Shown: one piece after another, positions 1-8,523 of the stretch
Layout of the letters: each line of letters begins with the position of its first letter
Numbering within the stretch: position 1 is the first letter of the stretch
Assembly (NCBI RefSeq): GCF_010367435.1
Contig: NZ_WJWY01000020.1
Coordinates: 1 to 40,496 of the forward strand
DNA: 40,496 nt
From: Fusobacterium sp. IOR10
Lineage (GTDB): Bacteria > Fusobacteriota > Fusobacteriia > Fusobacteriales > Fusobacteriaceae
Direction: 5' to 3'
The notes under the pieces: generated by a model
Seen by the model: the letters and a program-made list of their open reading frames with translations, nothing else
Told to the model about the DNA's origin: nothing
Databases searched by the model: none
Translations under genes and position numbers: made by a program

Positions 1-127
1 ATTATATTGATTATTATAATAATCAGAGAATTAAAATAAAATTAAAAGGATTAACTCCTGCAGAATACAGGAATCAATCCTTAAATTAAATATTAAATTT
101 CATGTCCAAGAAAATGGGTTCACTACA
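1..127 (+). mobile_element. Right end of an IS3-family insertion sequence (partial)
   Basis: The left edge of the window holds the 3' end of a transposase gene, followed at 103-127 by a sequence whose reverse complement begins TGTAGTGAACCCATTTTC and ends TTGGACA. This is the form of the terminal inverted repeat of IS3-family (IS150-like) elements. The element therefore ends at about 127, only 12 bases beyond the argF stop codon on the opposite strand. The left end is outside the window, so completeness and target-site duplication cannot be judged. Confidence 0.8.
3..89 (+). CDS. IS3-family transposase OrfB, C-terminal 28 residues
   Basis: An open frame enters from the left edge and stops at 87-89. 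It reads YIDYYNNQRIKIKLKGLTPA and then EYRNQSLN. This is the characteristic C-terminus of the IS3-family DDE integrase (the YNxxRIxxxLxGLTPxxYR motif that follows the catalytic core). The start and the DDE residues lie outside the window. It would catalyse copy-out/paste-in transposition if the rest of the element is intact. Confidence 0.85.
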   Translation, partial: YIDYYNNQRIKIKLKGLTPAEYRNQSLN

Positions 128-139
128 AAGGGAGCTTTT

Positions 140-1123
140 TTAATTATTGAAAGATGAAACCATTATAGCTTTTATTGAATGAAGTCTATTTTCAGCTTGA
201 TCAAAAACAACTGAATTCTCACTTTGGAAAACTTCATCAGAAACTTCAAGTTCCTTTATTCCAAATTCTTGGAAAATATTATTTCCAACATCAGTTTCTA
301 AATCATGGAAAGAAGGAAGACAATGTAAAAATATAGCGTCTTTTTTAGCGTAAGACATTGATTTGCTGTTCACTTGATAAGGCTTTAATAGGTCAATTCT
401 TTTTTTCCAAGTGTCCTTTGTTTCACCCATGGAAACCCATACATCTGTATATACAGCCTCAGCATCTTTTAAACCCTTTTCAATTGAATCTGTTAAAGTT
501 AATTTAGCTCCTGTTTCCTTTGAGATTTTTAAACAAGTATCAATTAATTCTTTTTTAGGAAACAAAGATATAGGAGTTACAATTCTAAAATCAAGTCCCA
601 GTTTAGCAGCACCTACCAAAAGAGAATTAGCTACGTTATTTCTTCCATCTCCAATATATGCTAGTTTAATATTTTTTAGTTTTCCCTTGTGTTCTAGTAT
701 AGTTAAAAAATCTGCAATTATTTGTGTAGGATGAAAATCATTTGTAAGACCGTTCCAAACAGGTACTCCAGAGTAAGTGGCTAAATCCTCTACTTTTTCC
801 TGTTCATAACCTCTATATTGTATTCCATCAAACATTCTTCCAAGTACCTTAGCAGTATCTTTAATTGATTCTTTTTTTCCTATTTGACTTCCAGAAGAAT
901 CAAGGTATGTGGTATTAGCCCCTTGATCTGAAGCTGCAACTTCAAAGGCACATCTGGTTCTAGTTGAAGTTTTCTCAAAAATAAGAGCAATATTTTTTCC
1001 TATTAGAGTTTTTTCCTCTATTCCTAATTTTTTATCTTTTTTTAATTTAGCTGATAGTTTTATTAAATTATTAATTTCATCCTCTGTAAAATCTAATAAT
1101 TTTAAAAAATGTTTTTCATTCAT
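140..1123 (-). CDS. argF: Ornithine carbamoyltransferase
   Basis: Cytosolic enzyme that carbamoylates ornithine to citrulline in arginine synthesis. The 327-residue product has the carbamoyl-phosphate motif STRTR at residues 53-57, HPTQ at 131-134, SMG at about 231 and the ornithine-loop HCLP at 267-270, all typical of OTCases rather than aspartate carbamoyltransferases. I chose the ATG at 1123 because GGAGGGG stands 6-8 bases upstream; a longer reading from a TTG at 1138 would run through that ribosome site. It is the last gene of argC-J-B-D-F, 21 bases after argD. A catabolic OTC (arcB) is the alternative role, but the biosynthetic neighbours argue against it. No clear terminator follows; an IS end lies 12 bases downstream. 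Confidence 0.95.
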   Translation of the reverse strand: MNEKHFLKLLDFTEDEINNLIKLSAKLKKDKKLGIEEKTLIGKNIALIFEKTSTRTRCAFEVAASDQGANTTYLDSSGSQIGKKESIKDTAKVLGRMFDGIQYRGYEQEKVEDLATYSGVPVWNGLTNDFHPTQIIADFLTILEHKGKLKNIKLAYIGDGRNNVANSLLVGAAKLGLDFRIVTPISLFPKKELIDTCLKISKETGAKLTLTDSIEKGLKDAEAVYTDVWVSMGETKDTWKKRIDLLKPYQVNSKSMSYAKKDAIFLHCLPSFHDLETDVGNNIFQEFGIKELEVSDEVFQSENSVVFDQAENRLHSIKAIMVSSFNN

Positions 1124-1144
1124 TATTTTCCCCTCCAAGTAATA

Positions 1145-2314
1145 TTAAAATTCTTTTATGGTCTCTTCCAAAAGCATAACAGCCTTATCCAATTCTTCAT
1201 ATGTAACATTTAAAGGGGGAAGTAATCTAACAGTATTATTCCCTGCTCCAACTAATAGAAAATGTTTTTCAAAGGCTTTTTTTACAAAATCTCCAGAACT
1301 TATTTTATCATTAATTTTTAATCCAAGTAAAAGTCCCATTCCACTTATACTTTCAAATGCATCATATTTTTTTATTAAATCATTAATTTTTTCTTTAAAG
1401 TAAGCACTTTTGTTACTAACTTCATCTAGAAAATTTTCAGAAGTTAAACAATCTACAACAGTGTTAGCAACAGAACATGCAAGGGGATTCCCACCAAAAG
1501 TTGAACCATGATCCCCTGGTTTTAATGTTTCACAAGCTTTTTTCCCAACAATTACTCCACCAATTGGGAAACCTCCCCCAAGTCCCTTGGCAACAGTTAT
1601 AATATCTGGTATTACTGAAAATTTTTCATAGGCAAAGAAAGTTCCAAGTCTACCAATACCACACTGTACATCATCTGTTATAAGTAGGGCGTTATTAATG
1701 TCACATAGATTTTTAACAGTTTGTAAAAATTCAGGGTCTATTGGAATAATTCCCCCTTCCCCTTGTATAAGTTCAATAATTACTCCACAGACATTTTTAT
1801 CAAATTTAGAATAAAAATCCTTAATATTATTAAATTCACATTGAACTGTTCCCCCAAGTATAGGTCTGTATGGAGCTTGATATTTTTCTTGTCCAGTTAC
1901 AGAAAGAGCTCCTAAAGTTCTTCCATGGAAGGAATTTTTCATGTAAATAATTTTATTTTTATCTGGGCAAAATTCTTTTCCAAATTTTCTAGCTATTTTC
2001 AAAGCAAGTTCATTTGCTTCAGTTCCACTATTGCAGAAAAAGACCTTATCCAAATCTCCAATTTTAATTAATTTATCAGCTAGTTTTATTTGTTGATCAT
2101 TCCAATAAAGGTTTGATATATGCATAAGATTTTCACTTTGATTTTTTATAGTGTTTATAATTTTAGGATTACTATGACCTAAACAGTTAACAGCTATTCC
2201 AGAAACAAAATCAAAATATTTATTGTCATTAATATCGTAAAGATATACTCCTTTCCCCTTTTTAAAAATAACATCAAATCTATTATAAGTGTTTAAAATA
2301 TTATTAGTTTCCAT
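1145..2314 (-). CDS. argD: Acetylornithine aminotransferase
   Basis: PLP-dependent class III aminotransferase converting N-acetylglutamate semialdehyde to N-acetylornithine, with glutamate as amino donor. The 389 residues match the usual family length. Visible are NSGTEANE near residue 95, SFHGRT near 128, and the Schiff-base lysine K243 in ITVAKGLGGGFPIGG. The PLP-binding stretch reads LITDDVQCGIGR, where most relatives have DEVQ, so one acidic residue is exchanged conservatively. It starts 12 bases after argB and is followed by argF. The substrate could extend to succinyl-diaminopimelate (DapC activity), as in several bacteria, but the operon makes arginine synthesis the main role. Confidence 0.95.
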   Translation of the reverse strand: METNNILNTYNRFDVIFKKGKGVYLYDINDNKYFDFVSGIAVNCLGHSNPKIINTIKNQSENLMHISNLYWNDQQIKLADKLIKIGDLDKVFFCNSGTEANELALKIARKFGKEFCPDKNKIIYMKNSFHGRTLGALSVTGQEKYQAPYRPILGGTVQCEFNNIKDFYSKFDKNVCGVIIELIQGEGGIIPIDPEFLQTVKNLCDINNALLITDDVQCGIGRLGTFFAYEKFSVIPDIITVAKGLGGGFPIGGVIVGKKACETLKPGDHGSTFGGNPLACSVANTVVDCLTSENFLDEVSNKSAYFKEKINDLIKKYDAFESISGMGLLLGLKINDKISSGDFVKKAFEKHFLLVGAGNNTVRLLPPLNVTYEELDKAVMLLEETIKEF

Positions 2315-2326
2315 GTTTTCTCCCCT

Positions 2327-3202
2327 TTAATTTTTAATAAGTTTAGTTCCAGTGTTTAAATCTGTAAGTAATTCCACAAGTAGTGAATGTTCAAGATTTC
2401 CATCAATTATATGAACATTATCAACTCCATTTTTTAAAGACGAAAGGCAAGCTTCAACTTTAGGGATCATTCCCTCAGTTATTATTTTATCTTTAATAAG
2501 AGTGATAGCTTCATCATAGTTTAAAGTTTCAATTTTAGTGTTTATATTGTTCATTTCCATCATAATCCCAGGGGCATTTGTGATAAATATAAACTTATGT
2601 GCCTTTAGTTCACTGGCAATTGAACTAGCAGCATAGTCAGCATTTATATTATAGGTATTTCCATTGTAATCAGTTCCAACACTGGAAATAACAGGAATAT
2701 AGTCTTCTTTAATAAGTGTATATATAATTTTTCCATTAATCTTTAGAATCTCTCCAACATTCCCAATATCTATTTTTTCATTATCATTAATAATATATTT
2801 TTTTTCTGCTATTATTAGATTGCTATCTTTTCCACTTATACCAACAGAATTTCCCCCATATTTATTAATTAATGACACTAGATTTTTATTAACTTTTCCA
2901 GAGAGAATCATTTCTACAATTTCCATAGTTTCATTGTCAGTAATTCTATTTCCCTTTAAAAATTTAGATTCCTTATTAATTTTCCCAAGCATTGCATTAA
3001 TATCAGGGCCACCTCCGTGGATAATAACAGGATAAGCTCCTAGTTTTTTTAGAAAAACAATGTCCTTAATAAATTGAATTTTTTTAGTCTCATTTATTAG
3101 AGCATTTCCCCCATATTTAATAACAATAATTTTTCCAATTAAGCTATCAATGTATGGGATTATTTCAATAATATTATTTATTTTTGTATATTTATTTTCC
3201 AT
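2327..3202 (-). CDS. argB: Acetylglutamate kinase
   Basis: Phosphorylates N-acetylglutamate, the second step of arginine synthesis. The product has 291 residues from the ATG at 3202, which is preceded by AAAGGAGATTTT; an upstream in-frame ATG at 3238 would overlap the end of argJ and has no ribosome site. The amino-acid-kinase fold shows KYGGNA near residue 30, IIHGGGPDIN near 65 and a RITD segment. The roughly 28-residue N-terminal extension ahead of KYGG (NNIIEIIPYIDSLIGK) resembles the N-helix of hexameric, arginine-inhibited kinases such as that of Thermotoga and is absent in the E. coli type. That fits the ArgJ-type cyclic pathway, where this step is the feedback point (inference). Confidence 0.95.
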   Translation of the reverse strand: MENKYTKINNIIEIIPYIDSLIGKIIVIKYGGNALINETKKIQFIKDIVFLKKLGAYPVIIHGGGPDINAMLGKINKESKFLKGNRITDNETMEIVEMILSGKVNKNLVSLINKYGGNSVGISGKDSNLIIAEKKYIINDNEKIDIGNVGEILKINGKIIYTLIKEDYIPVISSVGTDYNGNTYNINADYAASSIASELKAHKFIFITNAPGIMMEMNNINTKIETLNYDEAITLIKDKIITEGMIPKVEACLSSLKNGVDNVHIIDGNLEHSLLVELLTDLNTGTKLIKN

Positions 3203-3218
3203 AAAATCTCCTTTTAAT

Positions 3219-4436
3219 TTAAGAACGATAAGATCCATTAATTTTTACATATTCATAGCTAAGATCACATCCCCAAGCTTTAGCATTGTGCTTTCCATTT
3301 TTTAAATCCACAAGTATATTTATTTTATCTTCTTCTAAAATATTTTTAATATAGTCTTCATCAAAGGATAGCCCTGCACCATCTTTAACAACTTGTACAG
3401 AATTTCCCTTTGAGTTTAAATGAATATCAATGCTTTCAATGTTTAAATCAGCTTTGGAATATCCAATGGCACATAGGATTCTTCCCCAGTTAGCATCCTC
3501 TCCAAAGAAGGCGCATTTAGTTAAATTAGATGTGATAATTGATTTAGCAACTAATTTAGAATCTTTTTTTGTTTTCCCATTTGAAACAGATACTTCTAAA
3601 AGTTTTGTTGCCCCTTCACCATCCTTTGCAATTAATTTAGCTAGGCTTTCATTTACATAATCAAGGGCATCTTTAAAAATCTTAAAGTTTTCATCCTTTG
3701 TATCTATTAATTTATTTTCAGCAGCTCCATTTGCAATAATTATACACATGTCATTGGTACTAGTGTCCCCATCCACAGATATCATATTAAAGGTATTATC
3801 AATACTTTCTTTAAAAGTTTCATTAAGTAATTCTTTAGAAATATTAACATCTGTAAATATATTTCCAAGCATAGTTGCCATATTAGGATGGATCATCCCA
3901 GAACCCTTAGCTATCCCAGCTATAGTGACAGTTTTATTATCTATTTCAATTTGCACAGTAACTGTTTTAGGAAAAGTGTCAGTTGTAAGTATTGCTAAAG
4001 AAGCATCTTCTCCTCCATCTTTAGATAGTTTAGGACAAATATTATTTATCCCAGAAATTAATTTATCCATTGGAAGGGGAAGACCAATAATTCCAGTTGA
4101 CTGTACAAGAACTTCACTAGGTAATATGTTTAAGTTTTTAGCAACAAGTTCAGTTGTTGTAACAGCGTCTTCATATCCTTTGGCTCCATTACATGCATTT
4201 GCATTTCCACTATTTATTATTAGAGCTTGAACATTTTCACTTTCAACGTTTTTCATACTTAAAAGAACAGGAGCAGCTTTAACTTGATTTTGGGTAAAGG
4301 CTCCAGCAGAAATACCTTTCTCTTCACTGTATATTAGACACAGATCTTTTTTTCCACTTTTTTTCAATCCACAAGATATTCCTGCAGCTTTTATTCCCTT
4401 AACAAGGGTAAATGATTTATTTTCTAAAATTTTCAT
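3219..4436 (-). CDS. argJ: Bifunctional ornithine acetyltransferase / N-acetylglutamate synthase
   Basis: Transfers the acetyl group from N-acetylornithine to glutamate, recycling it; bifunctional forms also use acetyl-CoA. The 405-residue precursor is expected to self-cleave before the nucleophilic threonine T188 in KGSGMIHPNMATML into alpha and beta chains. NSGNANAC at about residue 75 and STGIIG at about 113 (oxyanion region) are present, as is GEDANWGRI in the beta chain. The ATG at 4436 follows AAAGGAGAATAAC. No argA or argE is seen, which agrees with a cyclic pathway. Whether the enzyme is mono- or bifunctional cannot be decided from sequence alone. Confidence 0.95.
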   Translation of the reverse strand: MKILENKSFTLVKGIKAAGISCGLKKSGKKDLCLIYSEEKGISAGAFTQNQVKAAPVLLSMKNVESENVQALIINSGNANACNGAKGYEDAVTTTELVAKNLNILPSEVLVQSTGIIGLPLPMDKLISGINNICPKLSKDGGEDASLAILTTDTFPKTVTVQIEIDNKTVTIAGIAKGSGMIHPNMATMLGNIFTDVNISKELLNETFKESIDNTFNMISVDGDTSTNDMCIIIANGAAENKLIDTKDENFKIFKDALDYVNESLAKLIAKDGEGATKLLEVSVSNGKTKKDSKLVAKSIITSNLTKCAFFGEDANWGRILCAIGYSKADLNIESIDIHLNSKGNSVQVVKDGAGLSFDEDYIKNILEEDKINILVDLKNGKHNAKAWGCDLSYEYVKINGSYRS

Positions 4437-4447
4437 GTTATTCTCCT

Positions 4448-5488
4448 TTATATATTTATTCCTAAAGTTGTTATTCCTTGAAATTCATCAAGATCAAATG
4501 AAATATTCATATTTTGAATAGCTTGTCCTGCAGCTCCCTTTACTAGATTATCAATAGCTGAAATAACTATAATTTTATTAGTTCTAGTATCTATCTTAAT
4601 ACCAATATCACAGAAGTTGCTCCCCTTTACAAATCTTGTTTCAGGAAGGGAGTCTAAAATTCTCACAAAATAACTAGATTTATAGAAATCTTTATATATT
4701 TCATAAATCTCTTGTAAACTTTTAGAAGTATCCAAATTAGCATATGACACAGCTAAAATTCCACGATTCATAGGAACAAGATGAGGTGTAAATAAAGTTG
4801 TTATTTTTTCATTTTCAAGTAAAGAAAGTTCTTGCTCTATTTCAGCTGTATGTCTATGATTTCCAACAGAGTAAGCCTTTATAGACTCGTTACATTCAGA
4901 GAAAAGACTTCCAACTTTTAATGATCTTCCAGCTCCAGAAACTCCAGATTTTGCATCTATTACAATTGAATTTAAATCAATTAATTTATTTTTAACTAAA
5001 GGTGCCAATGCAAGTAAACTAGCTGTAGCATAGCATCCAGGATTTGCAATTATTTTTGCATTTTTAATATCTTCCTTTGATTTTAATTCAGGTAAACTAT
5101 ATATAGAGTCTTTTATTAGCTCAGGATAATTAAATTTCATTTTATACCAATAAAGAAAATCCTCAGGATTTGTTAATCTAAAATCTGCTCCTAGGTCAAT
5201 TACCTTAACAGAATTTTCCACAGATAATTTTACAAGGTCAGCTGACTTTCCATGGGGAAGAGCTAAAAACAAAACATCAATATCCTTTATTTTATCTTTA
5301 GCCTCTTCAATGGAAATAAGTTTAGAATCCAGCCTGTTTTTAAAATTAGGATATATTTCACTAAATTCTTTACCTGCATAGGTATTAGAAGCCATAAATT
5401 CAATTTGTGAAAATTTGTGATTCATCAGTAACCAAACAAGTTGTTGCCCTGCATAACCAGTAGCTCCAAAAATTCCTACTTTTAACAT
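4448..5488 (-). CDS. argC: N-acetyl-gamma-glutamyl-phosphate reductase
   Basis: NADPH-dependent reduction of N-acetylglutamyl phosphate to the semialdehyde. The 346-residue protein opens with the Rossmann motif GATGYAGQQL and has catalytic C152 in NPGCYATAS and HRHTAEIEQEL further on, as in type 1 ArgC. The ATG at 5488 has TAGGAGGTTAAC directly upstream; an 11-residue longer reading from 5521 would start inside a terminator hairpin and was rejected. It is the first structural gene of the arginine operon and is separated from its promoter by a leader ORF and two terminators. Confidence 0.95.
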   Translation of the reverse strand: MLKVGIFGATGYAGQQLVWLLMNHKFSQIEFMASNTYAGKEFSEIYPNFKNRLDSKLISIEEAKDKIKDIDVLFLALPHGKSADLVKLSVENSVKVIDLGADFRLTNPEDFLYWYKMKFNYPELIKDSIYSLPELKSKEDIKNAKIIANPGCYATASLLALAPLVKNKLIDLNSIVIDAKSGVSGAGRSLKVGSLFSECNESIKAYSVGNHRHTAEIEQELSLLENEKITTLFTPHLVPMNRGILAVSYANLDTSKSLQEIYEIYKDFYKSSYFVRILDSLPETRFVKGSNFCDIGIKIDTRTNKIIVISAIDNLVKGAAGQAIQNMNISFDLDEFQGITTLGINI

Positions 5489-5513
5489 TGTTAACCTCCT
5501 ACAAAATAAAAAA

Positions 5514-5549
5514 ACCAGCATGCTTAGATATTATTCTAAACATACTGGT
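5514..5549 (-). terminator. Second (argC-proximal) terminator of the arginine leader
   Basis: On the minus strand a 15-bp stem, ACCAGTATGTTTAGA paired with TCTAAGCATGCTGGT (two G-U pairs), encloses a six-base loop and runs straight into eight T residues. It ends about 15 bases upstream of the argC ribosome site. It follows the first terminator after only four bases. Confidence 0.85.
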
Positions 5550-5553
5550 GCAT

Positions 5554-5582
5554 AAAAAAAGCCAGCATATATGAATGCTGGC
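5554..5582 (-). terminator. First terminator of the arginine leader
   Basis: On the minus strand GCCAGCAT and ATGCTGGC form a perfect 8-bp stem around TCATAT, followed by seven T residues. It lies about 50 bases after the stop codon of the leader ORF. Its 3' arm (ATGCTGG) can alternatively pair with the 5' arm of the next hairpin (CCAGTAT), which would open both terminators. Confidence 0.85.
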
Positions 5583-5632
5583 AAAAGAATTCTAATAATT
5601 TTATTAATTAAAAATTTTCAAAGAAAAAAATT

Positions 5633-5725
5633 CTAAGTTAAAAAATCATGATCTCTAGTTGAACATTCAGAATAATAGTTTCTATTATATTTGTTGATTA
5701 TCCTGAAATGCCTTAGTAACATCAT
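5633..5725 (-). CDS. Putative leader peptide of the arginine operon (30 codons)
   Basis: A 30-residue ORF begins ATG-ATG at 5725 with an excellent ribosome site (GGGGAGG, 5732-5738) and ends with TAG at 5633. It begins MMLLRHFRIINKYNRNYY and continues SECSTRDHDFLT. It has four arginine codons (AGG, AGG, AGA, AGA at residues 5, 8, 15 and 24) but no run of arginines. Its position between the promoter and two terminators ahead of argC suggests a translated attenuator. I do not recognise the family. The peptide could instead act as a nascent-chain sensor, or be chance, but the ribosome site and position make chance unlikely. Confidence 0.7.
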   Translation of the reverse strand: MMLLRHFRIINKYNRNYYSECSTRDHDFLT

Positions 5726-5752
5726 AATTTTCCTCCCCATTAATTTTCTAGA

Positions 5753-5781
5753 ATACTAACATAATTTTATTTCCATGTCAA
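5753..5781 (-). promoter_or_regulatory. Promoter of the arginine operon
   Basis: On the minus strand TTGACA (5776-5781) and TAGTAT (5753-5758) are separated by exactly 17 bases. Transcription would start about 20 bases before the leader ORF. The promoter begins inside the short gap after the galT stop. Confidence 0.75.
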
Positions 5782-5787
5782 GAAAAA

Positions 5788-7314
5788 TTAATTTAGAGAT
5801 GAAATGAAGTTGTCAAATCCCCTTCTTCCATTTTCATCATTCTTGAACACTCCTGAGTTTTCAAGAACTTGGGAGAAGACTAATCCAACTTCTTTTTTTA
5901 AAATGAGTTCTATATTATTTTCATTTAGTTTTTCACTATATTTTTCAAGTAAACCTTCACACCAATTTAAATGTTTTACAACCTTTGGATTTTTATTAAT
6001 TAAATCAAGGGGATCTTTTTTTAATAAAAGTTCCCTAAGTGTTGAAAGTTCTTCCTTTAATCTTCCTGGTAAAACAGCTAGACCCATAACTTCAATAAGT
6101 CCAATATTTTCTTTTTTTATGTGATGAAATTCTTTGTGAGGATGAAATATCCCAAGGGGATACTTTTCAGAAGTTCTATTGTTTCTTAAAACAAGATCAA
6201 TCTCATAGAAATCTTCTTTTCTCCTAACTATTGGAGTAATTGTGTTATGTGGAGTATTATTTGAAAATGCTAAAATATCACATTTTTCATCTGAATAATT
6301 TTTCCAATTAGCAAAAATTTTATCAGCTAGTTCAATTAGTTCTTTCTTGCTTTTACCCCTAAGTCTTATAACAGACATTGGCCATTTTATTTTTTCAACT
6401 TGAATATCCTCATAATTTTTAATTGTGAAAGTTTTTTCCATTTTTCCCATTGCCATTGGAAAATCATGACATCCCCCTTGAAAATGTTCATGGGCTAAAA
6501 TAGATCCTCCAACTATTGGTAAATCAGCATTTGAACCAATGAAATAATGTGGGAACACATCTACAAAGTCTAGTAATTTTTCAAAGGTATTTTTATTTAT
6601 TGTCATTGGAGCATGTTCCCCTGAAAAAACTATACAGTGTTCATTATAGTATACATAGGGTGAGTACTGTAAAAACCAAGATTTATCTTTTAAAGTTATA
6701 GGAATAATTCTATGATTTTGTCTTGCAGGGTGATTAATTCTTCCTGCATATCCAACATTTTCTTTGCAAAGGAGACATTTAGGATAAGAGGAAGCTTTAA
6801 TAAGCTTAGCTTTTTCAATGTCCCTTGGATCCTTTTCAGGCTTTGAAAGATTAATTGTTATTTCTAAATTTCCATAGCTAGTTTCACATAGCCAATGTAG
6901 ATTTTTATTAATTCTATCAGTTCTTATGTAGTTTGTGTCTTTGGAAAATTTATAGAAATTATCAGTGGCCCTTTTAGGGGAAACTTGATAATCCCTTTTA
7001 AAATTATTAATTACATCACTAGGTTTAGGAGTTAACTCTCCAATTATTTTAGTATCAAATAAATCCCTTTCAGGAACAGTGTTTTCAATTAAATTATTTT
7101 CAACAGCAAAATTACAAATTTCATCTAAAATTTCATAGGGATATTTTCCATTTATTATTTCAATATTTTCTAAATTTTCTTCATTAACTTCAATATTTAA
7201 AATATTATAAATTTTATTTCTGAAATATATTATATCTTCATTTTCAATAAAAGATACATTTACAGCATAGTTTAATAAGTTTTCAATTTCTATATATATA
7301 TTTTTTTTATTCAT
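5788..7314 (-). CDS. galT: Galactose-1-phosphate uridylyltransferase (type 2)
   Basis: Leloir-pathway enzyme exchanging UMP between UDP-glucose and galactose-1-phosphate. The 508-residue length and the order of motifs fit the Firmicutes/Fusobacteria-type GalT (type 2), which differs from the 350-residue E. coli form. CLLCKENVGYAGRINHPARQ and LAHEHFQGGCHDFPM are recognisable; the latter carries the histidines around the nucleotide-binding site. Its ATG overlaps the galK stop (TAATG), so the two are translationally coupled, with GGTGAT as a weak ribosome site within galK. No galE is present in this window, so the epimerase must be encoded elsewhere. Confidence 0.93.
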   Translation of the reverse strand: MNKKNIYIEIENLLNYAVNVSFIENEDIIYFRNKIYNILNIEVNEENLENIEIINGKYPYEILDEICNFAVENNLIENTVPERDLFDTKIIGELTPKPSDVINNFKRDYQVSPKRATDNFYKFSKDTNYIRTDRINKNLHWLCETSYGNLEITINLSKPEKDPRDIEKAKLIKASSYPKCLLCKENVGYAGRINHPARQNHRIIPITLKDKSWFLQYSPYVYYNEHCIVFSGEHAPMTINKNTFEKLLDFVDVFPHYFIGSNADLPIVGGSILAHEHFQGGCHDFPMAMGKMEKTFTIKNYEDIQVEKIKWPMSVIRLRGKSKKELIELADKIFANWKNYSDEKCDILAFSNNTPHNTITPIVRRKEDFYEIDLVLRNNRTSEKYPLGIFHPHKEFHHIKKENIGLIEVMGLAVLPGRLKEELSTLRELLLKKDPLDLINKNPKVVKHLNWCEGLLEKYSEKLNENNIELILKKEVGLVFSQVLENSGVFKNDENGRRGFDNFISSLN

Positions 7315-8489
7315 TATAAATCACCTATTTTTCTAGAACCATCACCAATATTAGCAATATAAAAATCAGCAACAAGATTAGTTTTCTTTGTATATTTTTC
7401 CCCAACATTTTTAATGAAACTATCTATAAAATCATTTTCAACAATACTCACAGCACATCCACCAAATCCAGCTCCTGTCATTCTAGAACCTATTATTCCA
7501 GGTTCCTCCCAAGCTGCCTTTACAATTGTGTCAAGTTCAAATCCAGTAACCTCATAATTATCCCTAAGGGAAATATGTGATTCATTCATTAATTTTCCAA
7601 AGGTTTTTATGTCATTGTTTTTCAAAGCTGTAATACCATTTAAAACCCTATCATTTTCACTAATAGCATGGGTTGCCCTTAGAAGAGCTTCATTTTCCCC
7701 TATAAAGTGTTTAACCTTTTTAAAATCTTCCATGGAAAGGTCACATAAATATTCAATGTTAACTTTAGAATTTTTTAAATCTTGTAAGGCTTTTTCACAG
7801 TAAATTCTTCTTTCATTATATTTAGAATCAGCAAGGCCTCTTCTTTTGTTAGTGTTCATAATAACAATTGAAGCATTTTTAAGTAAAATAGGAACATATT
7901 CATATTTTAAAGTGTTACAGTTTAATAAAATAGCATTATCCTTTTTACCCATTCCCACTGCAAATTGATCCATAATTCCACAACTAACTCCTATAAAATC
8001 ATTTTCAGCCCTTTGGGAATATTTAACAATATCTACCATAGGTATATTTAAATTAAAAGTTTCATTTAAAATAGTTCCCATTAAAACTTCCAAAGAAGCA
8101 GATGAAGAAAGGCCAGCTCCATTTGGAATATTTCCATAAAAAACTATATCCAAGCCAAAGGGTATGTTATGATTATTATCTTGAAAGATTTTAATTACTC
8201 CTTTACAATAATCACCCCAAACACCTGACTTTTTTAAGTTATTACCTTGGAAAGTTATTGTTTTGTCATTAGGAAAATTAATAGAAAATAGATTAAAATT
8301 TTGATCTTTTCTTTTTCTACAAATAGCGTAAGTTCCAAAGCTTAGAGCACATGGAAAAACAAAACCCCCATTATAATCAATATGTTCTCCTATAAGATTA
8401 ACTCTTCCAGGAGTAAAATAAAATTCCTCACTTCCTAAATTTCCAAATAATTCATGAAATTTAACAAGCATTGTATTTTTAACATCCAT
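7314..8489 (-). CDS. galK: Galactokinase
   Basis: GHMP-family kinase making galactose-1-phosphate from galactose and ATP. The 391 residues have the galactokinase signature GRVNLIGEHIDYNGG at residues 28-42 (with the catalytic arginine), the ATP-binding GAGLSSSASLEV near 130, the base aspartate in SCGIMDQFAVG, and GAGFGGCAVSIV near the C-terminus. The ATG at 8489 follows TTTAGGAGGATAAAA. First gene of a two-gene galK-galT operon, divergent from the ROK regulator. Confidence 0.95.
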   Translation of the reverse strand: MDVKNTMLVKFHELFGNLGSEEFYFTPGRVNLIGEHIDYNGGFVFPCALSFGTYAICRKRKDQNFNLFSINFPNDKTITFQGNNLKKSGVWGDYCKGVIKIFQDNNHNIPFGLDIVFYGNIPNGAGLSSSASLEVLMGTILNETFNLNIPMVDIVKYSQRAENDFIGVSCGIMDQFAVGMGKKDNAILLNCNTLKYEYVPILLKNASIVIMNTNKRRGLADSKYNERRIYCEKALQDLKNSKVNIEYLCDLSMEDFKKVKHFIGENEALLRATHAISENDRVLNGITALKNNDIKTFGKLMNESHISLRDNYEVTGFELDTIVKAAWEEPGIIGSRMTGAGFGGCAVSIVENDFIDSFIKNVGEKYTKKTNLVADFYIANIGDGSRKIGDL

Positions 8490-8523
8490 TTTTATCCTCC
8501 TAAATTACATACTATGTATCTTA

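Noticed and set aside
3748-4230. 160-codon open frame on the plus strand opposite argJ
   Set aside because: It lies wholly inside argJ, has no ribosome site and its residue pattern is that of an antisense shadow; argJ has full family motifs.
5500-5787. T-box riboswitch upstream of argC
   Set aside because: No T-box sequence (TGGNACCGCG-like) or AG bulge is visible; a translated leader with tandem terminators fits better.
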